Notes under the pieces: generated by a model
Databases searched by the model: none
Told to the model about the DNA's origin: nothing
What the model saw: only the letters and a program-made list of their open reading frames with translations
DNA from: JADGRA01 sp052143535
GTDB taxonomy: Bacteria > Myxococcota > Myxococcia > Myxococcales > Myxococcaceae
NCBI GenBank assembly: GCA_052143535.1
Contig: JBKQSS010000042.1
Location: 45,424-109,423 of the forward strand
Direction: 5' to 3'
Length of the DNA stretch: 64,000 nt
Position numbers and translations under genes: made by a program
Shown here: positions 26,702 to 35,716 of the stretch, piece by piece
How positions within the stretch are numbered: position 1 is the first letter of the stretch
How the letters are laid out: every line of letters begins with the position of its first letter

Positions 26702-27526
26702 CTACCGCCGGGTGGCGAGCAGTGCAGGGACGGTGGCGGCGAAGAAACGAACGGCGGAATCCACGCCCACCACGCCCTCGTCGGGGACTTCCAGCCAGGC
26801 GTCCGCAGCGCTGAGCTCTTCGCTGGCCACTTGGAAGGCGTGCAGGCGCTGCGCAGCCGAGGGCCAGTCGCGGACCGGCTGCCCGGGGGCGGCTTCCGTG
26901 GACATCCACAAGCTGCGGCCTCGACGTGTCGCCACCATCAACTCGCCGTCGCTTGCCAGGAAGTTGAGCGCGCTACGAGGCTGCCCGGGCCGGTCGGTCA
27001 GCCTCGCCACGGTTTCCATGGCGTCCGCCAGCGCCCACGCCACCAGCTCCACCGGCGGGTGCGCATCCTCCTTCACCTTGGAGAAGAGGCGCGTGAGAAA
27101 AATCCCGAAACACCGCTCCGAGTCGGTCGTCCCGCGCAGGCGCTTGCGGTAGCGAGGCGCCACCTCTTGCTCGAGGTTGGCACGAGCGTGGGCGAAGTCG
27201 GTCACGGTGCCGTTGTGACAAAACGTCCACCGCCCGTGGACGAAGGGGTGGACGTTTTTCGCATCAACTTCTCCCACCGAGGCCAGGCGGACATGGGCCA
27301 TCAACGCCCGTGCCTGGAGCAGCCCACTGACGCGCTCGAACTCCGGGTCCAGGTGCGCCGGCCCCAGCCCGTGCGCCACCTCCGGCAGAGGGCCGTGCAC
27401 GTACGCCGCAATGCCCCAGCCGTCCGGGTGCTCGACTGACTGGCGGCGGAGCGAGTTCCGCTCGGAGACGAGGGCTGAATGGACCGGCTCGTGTGCGGAG
27501 CACCGAAAGCCGTACAGGCGACACAT
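26702..27526 (-). CDS. Class II glutamine amidotransferase (EgtC/YafJ-like)
   Basis: A 274-residue Ntn-type amidotransferase. Cys2 directly after the start Met (MCRLYGFRCS) is the expected nucleophile. HPDGWGIAAYVHG, LMAHVRLASVGEV, NVHPFVHGRWTFCHNG and TDSERCFGIFLTRL are the family glutamine-binding elements. It resembles YafJ and EgtC; the latter hydrolyses a gamma-glutamyl peptide in ergothioneine synthesis, but no egt gene is nearby, so the substrate is open. The gene is monocistronic and has no clear Shine-Dalgarno sequence. Confidence 0.87.
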   Translation of the reverse strand: MCRLYGFRCSAHEPVHSALVSERNSLRRQSVEHPDGWGIAAYVHGPLPEVAHGLGPAHLDPEFERVSGLLQARALMAHVRLASVGEVDAKNVHPFVHGRWTFCHNGTVTDFAHARANLEQEVAPRYRKRLRGTTDSERCFGIFLTRLFSKVKEDAHPPVELVAWALADAMETVARLTDRPGQPRSALNFLASDGELMVATRRGRSLWMSTEAAPGQPVRDWPSAAQRLHAFQVASEELSAADAWLEVPDEGVVGVDSAVRFFAATVPALLATRR

Positions 27527-27603
27527 TGCGTTGTTTTCTACACTGTCCCGCCCACGCGGCGCGCGGGTGTCGGGGTCGACTCACTGGAAAGATGAAATGA
27601 ACT

Positions 27604-27727
27604 GGGGCCCCCGGACGTTACAAGGAGCATGGGTGTTCTGTCCTCCGGTGGTCGGAAGGCGGAGCGGGAAAGCCCTGACCCCGGGAGCGCCCTTGGATGG
27701 GGCGTAACCCCGGGGCCTCTTTTTTAG
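27604..27727 (+). ncRNA. Candidate structured RNA ending in an intrinsic terminator
   Basis: No protein reads through here. Bases 27606-27621 can pair with 27704-27717 in an outer helix of about 13 bp with small bulges: GGCCCC pairs with GGGGCC and GTTAC with GTAAC. Inside are G/C-rich hairpins, including GCGCCC/GGGGCG around the loop TTGGAT at 27698. The outer helix is followed directly by TCTTTTTTA at 27718-27726, a typical intrinsic terminator on the plus strand. I do not recognise SRP RNA, 6S RNA, tmRNA or a known riboswitch in it. It could be a small RNA, or a terminator with an elaborate stem serving hutI from the wrong side. Confidence 0.4.
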
Positions 27728-29016
27728 GCGCACCGTGCCGCGTCATTGGCCCGTAGTACCACCCGGCCGCCCTTCACGACGGCCCGGGCGTGGCGGATGC
27801 CGAGGTGGGCCGACAGGTGGGCCACCTCCCGGCAGCCAAGGACGAGGAGGTCCGCCGGGCCCCCCACCCGAAGCCGGCCCACATCGGTGCGGCCCAGCGC
27901 AGAGGCTCCCCAGCGCGTCACCCCAAGCAGCGCCTCGTCTGGCGTCAGCCCGTTGAGCAGACAGCCGAGACCGAGGCTGAGCGAGAGGTTCTCGGTGGGG
28001 GCTGAGCCAGGGTTGACGTTGCTCGCCAAGGCCACCCGGACGCCGGCCTCGCGCAGCGCTTTCCCCGGGGCGTAGCGTGGCCGGCGAAGCACCAGGGTCG
28101 CCACCGGCACCAACACGGCCGTCACCCCGGCGCGTGCAAGCGCAGCGATGCCCTCCGGCGAGACACATTCGAGGTGGTCTGCGCTCACCGCCCCAAGTTC
28201 CGCGGCCAGCTCCGCCCCGCGCCCGGCGCTGAGCTGGTCCACATGCAGGCGCGGCTTGAGGCCCATCACCTTGGCCTCACTGAGGAAGGCGCGCGCCTCC
28301 TCGGGGGTGAAGGCGCCTTGTTCGACGAAGGCGTCGGCAAATTCAGCCAGCCCCTCGCGCACCACCGCGTGCAGGGTACGGCGGCCGAGCGCGAGGTAGC
28401 CGGCACGGTCGCCGGCGTATTCCGGGGGCAGGGCGTGAAGCCAAAGGAAGGTCGGCACCAATGTCACCGGCTGAAGCGAACCGAGCCGTCGGACGACGCG
28501 CAGTAGCTTCAGCTCGTCCTCCAGCGTGAGCCCGTAGCCACTCTTCACTTCAAGGGTGGTGACGCCGTGTGCGAGGAGCCTCTCCAGACGGGGCAGCGCC
28601 AGTCGAACCAGCGCATCCTCGTCCTTGGCCCGGGTTGCGAAGACGGTCGAGATGATGCCGCCGCCGGCGCGGGTGATGCCGACCGCGTCGACGTCCAGAG
28701 CGCGGAGCGCAAACTCCTCGGAACGGTCCCCGGCATAGACGACGTGGCTGTGGGCATCGACGAAGCCCGGCACCACCAGGCCACCCTCGGCGTCCAGAAA
28801 TTCCGTCCCACGCGTCACCCGCCCCAGCGGCAGGGCGGACTCTGGACCAATCCAGGCCACCTCGCTTCCCCGGACGCCGAGTGCGTCGCCGGCGCGCGAG
28901 GCGAGTGTCAAGCCCGCGTCGGCACTCTCCGGCCCATCGGCGGTAAGCACCGCGGAGGCACCCCGAACGAGAAGGGTGAAAGGCGCGTCGTCGCCAGACT
29001 GAGGTTTCGGTTCCAT
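27724..29016 (-). CDS. hutI: Imidazolonepropionase
   Basis: A 430-residue amidohydrolase, third enzyme of histidine degradation, opening imidazolone-5-propionate to N-formimino-glutamate. It has the metal motif VVPGFVDAHSHVVYAGDRSEEFALR, GGGIISTVFATR, HGVTTLEVKSGYGL and the later histidines LHVDQLSAGRGAELAAELGAVSADHLE. The segment VALASNVNPGSAPTENLSL is also family-specific. It is downstream of hutU with a 19-base gap, so the two form an operon. hutH is not in the window. Confidence 0.94.
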   Translation of the reverse strand: MEPKPQSGDDAPFTLLVRGASAVLTADGPESADAGLTLASRAGDALGVRGSEVAWIGPESALPLGRVTRGTEFLDAEGGLVVPGFVDAHSHVVYAGDRSEEFALRALDVDAVGITRAGGGIISTVFATRAKDEDALVRLALPRLERLLAHGVTTLEVKSGYGLTLEDELKLLRVVRRLGSLQPVTLVPTFLWLHALPPEYAGDRAGYLALGRRTLHAVVREGLAEFADAFVEQGAFTPEEARAFLSEAKVMGLKPRLHVDQLSAGRGAELAAELGAVSADHLECVSPEGIAALARAGVTAVLVPVATLVLRRPRYAPGKALREAGVRVALASNVNPGSAPTENLSLSLGLGCLLNGLTPDEALLGVTRWGASALGRTDVGRLRVGGPADLLVLGCREVAHLSAHLGIRHARAVVKGGRVVLRANDAARCA

Positions 29017-29035
29017 GGAGGGTGGGTAGGCGGCG

Positions 29036-30700
29036 TCAGCCGGTCACCAGTCCGGGCACCTTGACGCCGCGCTCTCGAGCCACCTCGACGCTGCGAGCGT
29101 AACCGGCATCGGCGTGCCGCAGCACGCCCATCGCCGGGTCCGACTTGAGGACGCGCTCGATGCGACGCGAGGCGGCCTCGGTCCCGTCGGCGACGATGAC
29201 TTGGCCGGCATGCAGCGAATAGCCGATGCCGACCCCGCCGCCGTTGTGGATGCTCACCCACGAGGCGCCATTGACCGCGTTCACCAGCGCGTTGAGCAGC
29301 GGCCAGTCGGCCACCGCGTCGCTGCCGTCCGCCATCGCCTCCGTCTCTCGGTGCGGGGAAGCCACCGAGCCGCAGTCGAGGTGGTCTCGGCCAATGACGA
29401 TGGGGGCCTTCACTTCGCCGCTGCGCACCAGCGCGTTGAAGGCGAGCCCCGCGCGATGCCGCTCCCCATAGCCCAGCCAGCAGATGCGTGCCGGAAGCCC
29501 TTGGAAGGCGACCCGCTCGGAGGCAAGCGTTATCCACCGCCGCAGCGCTGGCTTGTCGGGAAAGAGCTCGAGAATCGCTCGGTCGGTGCGGTGGATGTCG
29601 GCCGGGTCGCCGGACAGCGCCACCCACCGGAACGGGCCCGAGCCCTCGCAGAAGAGAGGACGGATGTAGGCCGGGACGAAACCGGGGAAGGCGAAGGCGT
29701 CCTCCACGCCGGCCTGTTGCGCTCCGGCGCGGAGGTTGTTTCCGTAGTCGAAGACGTGGCAGCCCGCGCGCTGAAAGTCGAGCATCGCCCGCACCTGCAC
29801 TCCCATCGACGCATGCGAGCGCTTGACGTACTCGTCCGGGTCCCGCGCCCGAAGGCTCGCCGCCTGCTCCAGGGTGAGCCCCTGCGGGATGTAGCCATTG
29901 AGGGGGTCATGCGCTGAGGTCTGGTCGGTGACCAGGTCGGGACGAAGGCCCCGTCGGTAGAGCTCCGGGTAGACGTCGGCCGTGTTGCCGATGAGGCCAA
30001 TGCTCCTGGGCTGACGTTTGTCGAGGGCGGTCGCGGCCAGCTTCAGCGCCTGGTCGATGTCCGTGGCGATGCAGTCCAGGTAGCGCGTCTCGAGCCGGCG
30101 CTGAGCGCGGGCGGCGTCGACCTCCACGCCGAGGAAGACGGCGTTGCACATCGTGGCCGCGAGCGGCTGCGCGCCGCCCATGCCCCCGAGGCCGCCCGAA
30201 AGGACCAGTCGGCCGGAGAGGTCATCGGAGCCGAAATGGGTCCGGCCGGCCTGTGCAAACGTCTCGTACGTCCCCTGGAGAATTCCTTGGGTGCCGATGT
30301 AAATCCACGAGCCAGCCGTCATCTGCCCGTACATCATCAAGCCCTTGGCCTCGAGGTCTCGAAACACTTCCCAGGTCGACCAGCGACCGACGAGGTTGGA
30401 ATTGGCGATGAGCACCCGGGGAGCGTCAGGGTGCGTCTGGAGGACGCCCACCGGTTTGCCGGACTGCACCAGCATCGTCTCGTTGTCACCGAGCGTCTGC
30501 AGCGTCGACACCATCTGGTCGAAGGCCTCCCAGCTTCGTGCCGCTTTACCGGTGCCGCCGTACACCACCAGCTCGGCCGGGCGTTCGGCCACATCCGGGT
30601 CGAGGTTGTTCATCAACATCCGCAAGGCAGCTTCCTGCACCCAGCCCTGACAGGACTTCTGGGAGCCGCGGGGGGCGCGGACGACGCGGGGATTGGACAT
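29036..30700 (-). CDS. hutU: Urocanate hydratase
   Basis: A 554-residue NAD-dependent enzyme converting urocanate to imidazolonepropionate. Hallmarks are QEAALRMLMNNLDPDVAERP near the N-terminus, ELVVYGGTGKAARSW, LSGGLGGMGGAQPLAATMC, and FDYGNNLRAGAQQAG with its active-site neighbourhood. IVIGRDHLDCGSVASPHRETE and NGASWVSIHNGGGVGIGYS are also present. Length is normal. Start ATG has GAGGGA upstream. First gene of the hutU-hutI operon, divergent from grpE, so the histidine-utilisation promoter lies in the 98 bases between 30700 and 30799. Confidence 0.95.
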   Translation of the reverse strand: MSNPRVVRAPRGSQKSCQGWVQEAALRMLMNNLDPDVAERPAELVVYGGTGKAARSWEAFDQMVSTLQTLGDNETMLVQSGKPVGVLQTHPDAPRVLIANSNLVGRWSTWEVFRDLEAKGLMMYGQMTAGSWIYIGTQGILQGTYETFAQAGRTHFGSDDLSGRLVLSGGLGGMGGAQPLAATMCNAVFLGVEVDAARAQRRLETRYLDCIATDIDQALKLAATALDKRQPRSIGLIGNTADVYPELYRRGLRPDLVTDQTSAHDPLNGYIPQGLTLEQAASLRARDPDEYVKRSHASMGVQVRAMLDFQRAGCHVFDYGNNLRAGAQQAGVEDAFAFPGFVPAYIRPLFCEGSGPFRWVALSGDPADIHRTDRAILELFPDKPALRRWITLASERVAFQGLPARICWLGYGERHRAGLAFNALVRSGEVKAPIVIGRDHLDCGSVASPHRETEAMADGSDAVADWPLLNALVNAVNGASWVSIHNGGGVGIGYSLHAGQVIVADGTEAASRRIERVLKSDPAMGVLRHADAGYARSVEVARERGVKVPGLVTG

Positions 30701-30798
30701 GGCGGTCCCTCGTACGCCGCGTCCCCCCCTCGACTCAAGGGCCCTCGGGGAGGGTTCCTTCCTCCAAGGGTTGGGGGGCCGTTGACACGAGGGGCAGC

Positions 30799-31419
30799 AT
30801 GGTTAATTTGTGCCTCGTGCGCATCAACGACCGCCGACGCTTTCACCCCGATGGGGCGCCGCGGGAGCCGAGCCCTGAGGCTCAAGAGGCGGCAGCCACA
30901 CCGACAGCGCCGGTGGAGCCCACTGCTGGGCCTGAGGCGCGCGAGCTCGAGCAGCTCAAGGACGAGCTGGCGGTCGCGCGGGCGCGCGTCAACGAGCTCG
31001 CTGCCGGACTGCAAGCCTCCGTCCGGGACCGAGAGGCCTTCAAGGAGCGCCTGGCACGCGAAAACGAGCGGCTCCGGGAGGTGGAGAGGGCGGAGAGCGC
31101 CCGCCTCGTTTTCGAGGCCATCGACGCCTTGGACCTTTCGCTGCGGGCGGCCGACGCCTCACCTTTGGCTCGCGGCGTCCGACTCATTCGCGACGACCTG
31201 GTGGCGAAGCTGGCTGGGCAAGGCATCGAGCGGCTCGAACTGACCGGTGCCCAGTTCGACCCGAACCAAGCCGAGGCGATGGACACCGAAGTGGTGACCG
31301 AGCCAGAGGCAGATGGCAAGGTGCTCTCCGAAGTGCGCGCCGGTTACACCTTGAAGGGCCGCGTCGTACGTCCTGCGCAAGTGCGAGTCGGTAGGTACGT
31401 ACCGCCGGCCAGGGCTTAG
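30799..31419 (+). CDS. grpE: GrpE-type nucleotide exchange factor
   Basis: A 206-residue GrpE-like protein, the cofactor that releases ADP from DnaK. A charged, proline-containing N-terminus (1-50) leads to a long coiled coil (about 50-105, LEQLKDELAVARARVNELAA onward). The beta domain follows with LELTGAQFDPNQAEAMDTEV and VLSEVRAGYTLKGRVVRPAQVRVGRY. The last segment matches GrpE signatures well. No dnaK or dnaJ adjoins, so this may be a second GrpE. GAGGGG precedes the ATG. The HtrA protease gene follows by 15 bases, which suggests a protein-quality unit. Confidence 0.85.
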   Translation: MVNLCLVRINDRRRFHPDGAPREPSPEAQEAAATPTAPVEPTAGPEARELEQLKDELAVARARVNELAAGLQASVRDREAFKERLARENERLREVERAESARLVFEAIDALDLSLRAADASPLARGVRLIRDDLVAKLAGQGIERLELTGAQFDPNQAEAMDTEVVTEPEADGKVLSEVRAGYTLKGRVVRPAQVRVGRYVPPARA

Positions 31420-31434
31420 ACTCCGCTGGGAGAG

Positions 31435-32829
31435 ATGCTCCTCCCCCTCCTTCTCGTTCTCGCCACCATCGACCCGCAGCACGCCCTCGAGGACTGGGCG
31501 CGTGCTCGGGCGCGCGCCTTCGACGGGGATGTCACAGCCCGGCCGCCGATTTGGCGCGAGCGCGCTCCGGGAGCCGCCCTCCGAGACTTCACGCCTCCTG
31601 GCTCGCTGGCGCCGCTCATCCGCGCCGTGAGTCCCGGGGTAGTGAACGTCGTCACCTACCAAAACCCTGGCGACGGGATTCCTGCCGGACGCGTCCCGGC
31701 GGCGACCGGGTCAGGCTTTCTCCTCGGTCCCGAGGGCTACGCCGTCACCAACCACCACGTCGTGAAGGGCGCGGAGGCGCTGCAGATTCGGCTCGGCGAT
31801 GGCCGCGTCTTTGACGCTCAGCTGGTGGGCGCTGACCCGGGCACCGACGTGGCGCTCATCCGAGCGGAAACCAATGGAGCGCGAGACATCCCCTCGGTAA
31901 TGCTTGGGGACTCGGACACGCTGGAGGTTGGCGACTGGGTGGTGGCCATCGGCAACCCCTTCGGGTTGGAGCGCAGCGTCGCCCACGGGTTGATTTCCGC
32001 CAAGGAGCGCGTGCTCGGAGTGGGAGCCTTCGACGACTTCCTGCAGACGGACGCCCTCATCAATCCGGGCAACTCCGGAGGTCCGCTCTTCAACATGCGC
32101 GGTGAGGTGGTGGGGATGGCGACGGCGGTGGTGACGCACGCCCAAGGCATTGGCTTTGCCGTGCCCATCAACATGGTGAAGGACCTGTTGCCCAACCTCT
32201 TGGACAACGGACACCTGGAACGTGGCTGGCTCGGACTCACCGTCGCCGAGCAACCCTCCGCCGATGGGCGCTCGCGACTGGCGGTGGTGCAGGACGTCTT
32301 CCCGGCCAGCCCGGCGGCGACGGCGGGCCTACGCCCCGGAGACCGCATTACTCACGTCAATGGGCGGCCCTTCGACTCTTACCTCGCCCTGCTGCGAAGA
32401 ATTTCACTGCTTGCCCCGGGCACCCTGGTGCGCCTGAGCGTGCAGCGGGGAGCCGCCCCCCCAAGAGAGTTTGTGGCGCGGGTGGGGGAGCCGCCGGCGC
32501 AGCGGCCGGCCCCCCTTCCCGAGACGGCCCCGCTGGAACCGGCGCGGGAGGACCTGCTCGGCTTGACGGTGGCGGACCTCGACGCCGAGGCGGCCCAGCG
32601 GCTTCGGGCCCATGGGCCGGGCGTGTGGGTGCAGTCGCTCGCACCCGGGGGGCTGGCGGCCCGTGCTGGGCTGCGGGTGGGGGACGTGGTGGTGGAGGTG
32701 GACGGTCGCCGGGTGACGTCGGCCGAAGACTTTCACGCTGCCGTCGGACAGTACGGGGAAGGAAAGAGACTCACCCTGCGGCTGGAGCGACGGGGCCAAT
32801 CCCGTAGCGTCGTCCTCGGAGGCGCGTAA
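31435..32829 (+). CDS. HtrA/DegP-type serine protease with two PDZ domains
   Basis: A 464-residue periplasmic-type protease with a short N-terminal hydrophobic signal (LLPLLLVLATI). The trypsin-like domain carries His108 (TNHHVV), Asp138 (TDVALI) and Ser214 (GNSGGPL). PDZ1 spans about 255-335 (RGWLGLTVAEQ, PGDRITHVNGRPFDS) and PDZ2 about 370-464 (LLGLTVADLD, RVGDVVVEVDGRRV). Residues are positioned as in DegP/DegQ chaperone-proteases that remove misfolded envelope proteins. Co-oriented with grpE and 15 bases apart. Length is normal for the family. Confidence 0.9.
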   Translation: MLLPLLLVLATIDPQHALEDWARARARAFDGDVTARPPIWRERAPGAALRDFTPPGSLAPLIRAVSPGVVNVVTYQNPGDGIPAGRVPAATGSGFLLGPEGYAVTNHHVVKGAEALQIRLGDGRVFDAQLVGADPGTDVALIRAETNGARDIPSVMLGDSDTLEVGDWVVAIGNPFGLERSVAHGLISAKERVLGVGAFDDFLQTDALINPGNSGGPLFNMRGEVVGMATAVVTHAQGIGFAVPINMVKDLLPNLLDNGHLERGWLGLTVAEQPSADGRSRLAVVQDVFPASPAATAGLRPGDRITHVNGRPFDSYLALLRRISLLAPGTLVRLSVQRGAAPPREFVARVGEPPAQRPAPLPETAPLEPAREDLLGLTVADLDAEAAQRLRAHGPGVWVQSLAPGGLAARAGLRVGDVVVEVDGRRVTSAEDFHAAVGQYGEGKRLTLRLERRGQSRSVVLGGA

Positions 32830-32871
32830 CAGGGGGAAAAGAGCCGTACCCGACGTACGCGCCGAAGTCCT

Positions 32872-33483
32872 TCAGGGCGCCTCGTACCGAGCCAGCACGG
32901 CGCCACTGCTGGAGGAAATCAGCATCGCGTCCAGTCTGGCCCGGCACCCGGTGAGCTTTCCTCCCGCTTTGTGCGGCAGCGCCCAGAAGGCCTCGGGGCT
33001 GAAGAGAATTTCCACGCGGACGTCGCGCCTGCGGAAGAGCCGCTCCACCGAGTCCGCCGTCTCGCCCTCGGGAAGAATGCCCGGCAGTGTCAGCTGCGGA
33101 AAGAGGGGGTTTCCACGGCTGTCCGTCTTCTTGGGCGTCTGGTTGGTGAGCGCGTGGGCTCCCCCAGGGAAAAAAGGCGTCACCAGGACGGTGAAGTCGC
33201 CGCCCGCAGGGCCGGCCGGGGCGAAGCTCACCATACTGGCCGCGTCCTCGCGCACCAGTGCGTAGAAGCGCTTGCCGTTGACGCGCTTCTGGAAGGCCTC
33301 GGCTTTTTGCCGGCACTGGGAGGTATTGGTCGCGTCTCCGCAGTCCCCGGTGTACTGCTCGAGAAAGCCGGCCAGCCCCCCGTCGAAAGTCTCCGCGGTG
33401 GCTTTGAGCGCCTCGAAGCGGGCGTCCTCGGCCTGGGCCAGCCAGGGCAACAGCACAACCAGCACCAGCATCCAGCGTCTCAC
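32872..33483 (-). CDS. Exported hypothetical protein
   Basis: A 203-residue protein with a signal peptide (MRRWMLVLVVLLPWLAQAED, cleavage after AQA). The GTG start has GAGGGA upstream. The mature part contains four cysteines (DCGDATNTSQCRQK and others), the segments RFYALVREDAASMVSFAP and FPQLTLPGILPEGE, and a C-terminal ARLDAMLISSSSGAVLARYE. I recall similar proteins only from myxobacterial genomes, without function. It is convergent with the protease gene and divergent from the pilZ gene. Confidence 0.7.
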   Translation of the reverse strand: MRRWMLVLVVLLPWLAQAEDARFEALKATAETFDGGLAGFLEQYTGDCGDATNTSQCRQKAEAFQKRVNGKRFYALVREDAASMVSFAPAGPAGGDFTVLVTPFFPGGAHALTNQTPKKTDSRGNPLFPQLTLPGILPEGETADSVERLFRRRDVRVEILFSPEAFWALPHKAGGKLTGCRARLDAMLISSSSGAVLARYEAP

Positions 33484-33509
33484 AGGCAGTCCCTCGTTAG
33501 GTCGGTAGT

Positions 33510-33537
33510 TTGACTACATCTGACTACCAGCTACCGT
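33510..33537 (+). promoter_or_regulatory. Possible promoter for the PilZ gene
   Basis: A TTGACT box (33510-33515) and a TACCGT box (33532-33537) with a 16-base spacer lie just before the pilZ start at 33545. The -35 match is good and the -10 match weak. The same stretch contains a direct repeat TGACTAC (33511 and 33521), which could be an operator shared with the divergent gene at 33483. With only seven bases between the -10 box and the ATG the transcript would be almost leaderless. Confidence 0.3.
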
Positions 33538-33544
33538 GGGCGCT

Positions 33545-33892
33545 ATGAATGACCGCCGCGGCAGCCTTCGGTTCGACAAGGTCTTCACCGTTTACATCAC
33601 CACCTCCGACGGGATGGCCCGTGGCATCGCCCGCAACATCTCCTCAGCCGGCCTGTACGTGGAGACGCAGGCCGCCGCACCGCTCGGCGGCCGGCTCCGG
33701 CTCACCTTCACCGGGGAGGATGGCACGGAGATGACGTGCCTGTGCGAGGTCCGCTACCAGGTGGCCCTCTCTTATGGCGGCAAGGACGGCCGAGCCGGGC
33801 ACAGCCGGGGGCTCGGCCTGCGCGTCGTGGCCTACGAGACGCGCGAGGACGAGCCGCTGTTGCTGGTGGACCGCGAACGGGTCATGCACTGA
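33545..33892 (+). CDS. PilZ-domain protein
   Basis: A 115-residue single-domain PilZ protein, a presumed cyclic-di-GMP receptor. The RxxxR-type ligand motif is NDRRGSLRFDKVF at the N-terminus, and the second motif is ARNISSAGLYVET, close to the consensus (D/N)xSxxG. Strands such as RLRLTFTGEDGTEM and CEVRYQVAL complete the barrel. Single PilZ proteins are numerous in myxobacteria and act on motility or development. It is convergent with the glutamate dehydrogenase gene, with 10 bases between them. Confidence 0.85.
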   Translation: MNDRRGSLRFDKVFTVYITTSDGMARGIARNISSAGLYVETQAAAPLGGRLRLTFTGEDGTEMTCLCEVRYQVALSYGGKDGRAGHSRGLGLRVVAYETREDEPLLLVDRERVMH

Positions 33893-33902
33893 CGCCGAGC
33901 GG

Positions 33903-35453
33903 TCAGTTCGAGAAGCCTTCCAAGAGGTAATGGGCCTCGATGCGCTTGAGGGCGAGAATCATCGCTGCCAGCCGAGGCTCGACCTCCTTGCCGACGCAGA
34001 AGGGCCGGCTGTCGTGCATCTCCGTCCGCCGCGGCCGGTTCTTCGAGATGTCGCGGATGATGCGGTAGTTGCGCTTAATGGCGTGCTCGAGCTTGGCATT
34101 CACCTCCTGCTCGGTCCAGGACTCCATCCGCTTGTTCTGCAGCCACTCGTAGTAGCTCACCGTCACGCCGCCGGCGTTGGCGATGATGTCCGGGATGAGG
34201 TCGATGCCCCGCTTCACCAGCACCTGGTCTGCTTCCGGCGTCGTCGGTCCGTTGGCACCCTCGGCGATGAGTTTCACTTTGAGGCGCTCGGCCACGTCAC
34301 CGGTAATTTCACCGCCCAGAGCGGCGGGGATGAACATGTCGGCAGAAATGTCCCACAAGTCCTTTTTCTCGATGCGCTGGGCGCCCGGGAAACCAGCGAC
34401 GCTGCGCTTGAGGTTCTTCGGGTCGCCGAGGTAGGCGATGAGCGCTGGGACGTCGATGCCGTCGCCGTTGTAGAGCGTTCCGTCCGCGTCATTGACGGCC
34501 AACAGCCGTGCTCCGAGGCCAGTGAGAATCTCCGCGGCGTTGGAGCCCACGTTGCCAAAGCCCTGCATGGTGAAAGTCTTCCCCCGCAGCGACTCGTTCT
34601 TCTCGGCGTAGTAGTCCTCGATGCAGTACACGACCCCCTGGCCGGTGGCTTTGACACGGCCCTCCGAGCCCCCGATGCGGACGTCCTTGCCGGTGACGAT
34701 GGCCCGCCCGGTGTGCCGCTCCCGCTCCCCGTCGATGTACTGGCGCATGAGCAGCGCCATAATCTCCCCGTTGGTGCCGACGTCTGGGGCGGGGATGTCG
34801 ATGCTCGGGCCGATGAGGTTTTTCAGCTTGAACATGAAGCGCAGAGTGATGTTCTGGAGCTCCTCTTTGCCGTACTGCCGCGGGTCAATCTGGATGCCGC
34901 CCTTGCCTCCGCCAAAGGGGACCTCGCTGATGGCGGTCTTCCAGGTCATCTCGGCAGCCAGCGCCTTGAAGAGGTCGAGCGACACGTCGCGGTGGTAGCG
35001 GATGCCCCCCTTATATGGGCCGCGCGCCTGGTTGTGCTGGACGCGGTAGGCCTTGAAGCGCGCTGACTCGCCGGGAACCAGCTGGAAGACGTTGCCGTCG
35101 GGCAACCGCAGATGGCCCCGGCGGATGGCAACGTCGGAGCCGAGCAGCGCCTTGCCGTTGAGAATAATTTGCCCGTCGGCGAGCCGCTCTAGCCCCCCTG
35201 GGTCGCGCACCTGCGTCACCGGCAAGTCCGCGAACTGCGTTGCCGCGTCCTTGTGCAGCGGCCGCAGCCGGTCCTTCAGCTTGGTGGTGACGTAGAAAAT
35301 GTGCTCGTAGTCCGGCTCCTCGAGTTCCAGGCGTACCCGCGGGTTGAGTCCGATGGTGTCCGAGGCCCGATGGAAAATCTCCATGGCGTCGGTGTAGAGG
35401 GTGCGGCGCGGCGTGGGGCTCGGCACGCGCATGAAGTTCTCGGGTTCGGGCAT
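33903..35453 (-). CDS. Glutamate dehydrogenase family protein (Glu/Leu/Phe/Val type)
   Basis: A 516-residue NAD(P)-dependent dehydrogenase interconverting glutamate and 2-oxoglutarate. Substrate and catalytic motifs are RVQHNQARGPYKGGIRYH, LAAEMTWKTAISEVPFGGGKGGI (catalytic Lys) and DIPAPDVGTNGEIMALLM. The Rossmann part has TFTMQGFGNVGSNAAEIL and LIAEGANGPTTPEADQVL. It is about 90 residues longer than the 420-residue bacterial enzymes, with an N-terminal addition including EIFHRASDTIGLNPRVRLELEEP. MPEPENFMRV and MRVPSPTP are both possible starts. Confidence 0.92.
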   Translation of the reverse strand: MPEPENFMRVPSPTPRRTLYTDAMEIFHRASDTIGLNPRVRLELEEPDYEHIFYVTTKLKDRLRPLHKDAATQFADLPVTQVRDPGGLERLADGQIILNGKALLGSDVAIRRGHLRLPDGNVFQLVPGESARFKAYRVQHNQARGPYKGGIRYHRDVSLDLFKALAAEMTWKTAISEVPFGGGKGGIQIDPRQYGKEELQNITLRFMFKLKNLIGPSIDIPAPDVGTNGEIMALLMRQYIDGERERHTGRAIVTGKDVRIGGSEGRVKATGQGVVYCIEDYYAEKNESLRGKTFTMQGFGNVGSNAAEILTGLGARLLAVNDADGTLYNGDGIDVPALIAYLGDPKNLKRSVAGFPGAQRIEKKDLWDISADMFIPAALGGEITGDVAERLKVKLIAEGANGPTTPEADQVLVKRGIDLIPDIIANAGGVTVSYYEWLQNKRMESWTEQEVNAKLEHAIKRNYRIIRDISKNRPRRTEMHDSRPFCVGKEVEPRLAAMILALKRIEAHYLLEGFSN

Positions 35454-35716
35454 GTTTGGGCTCTCAGCTGTTTTCGGGGTTGGTACTGGCCCTTGTGGGT
35501 GGCGTCAAAATTCGCCCCGGTGGGCCAAGCAAAGCGCGCGCCCCTCTACCGCTTTGGTGAACGCGCAGCAACGCGGCGCTCTTCGCACGAAGCGCTTGGA
35601 AAAACAAATGCTTGCGCGATGCGTCGAACGAGCGCTCCGGGTCCGGACTGCCCGTGCGCGCAATGCGCTGCGCACCACTGGCCTGTGCACTACGCGCCTC
35701 CTCGTCAGTTGGTGCA

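Noticed and set aside
27604..27727. SRP RNA, 6S RNA or a known riboswitch
   Set aside because: The conserved SRP tetraloop region and the 6S bubble are absent, and no known aptamer core could be recognised. It is kept only as an unassigned structured RNA.
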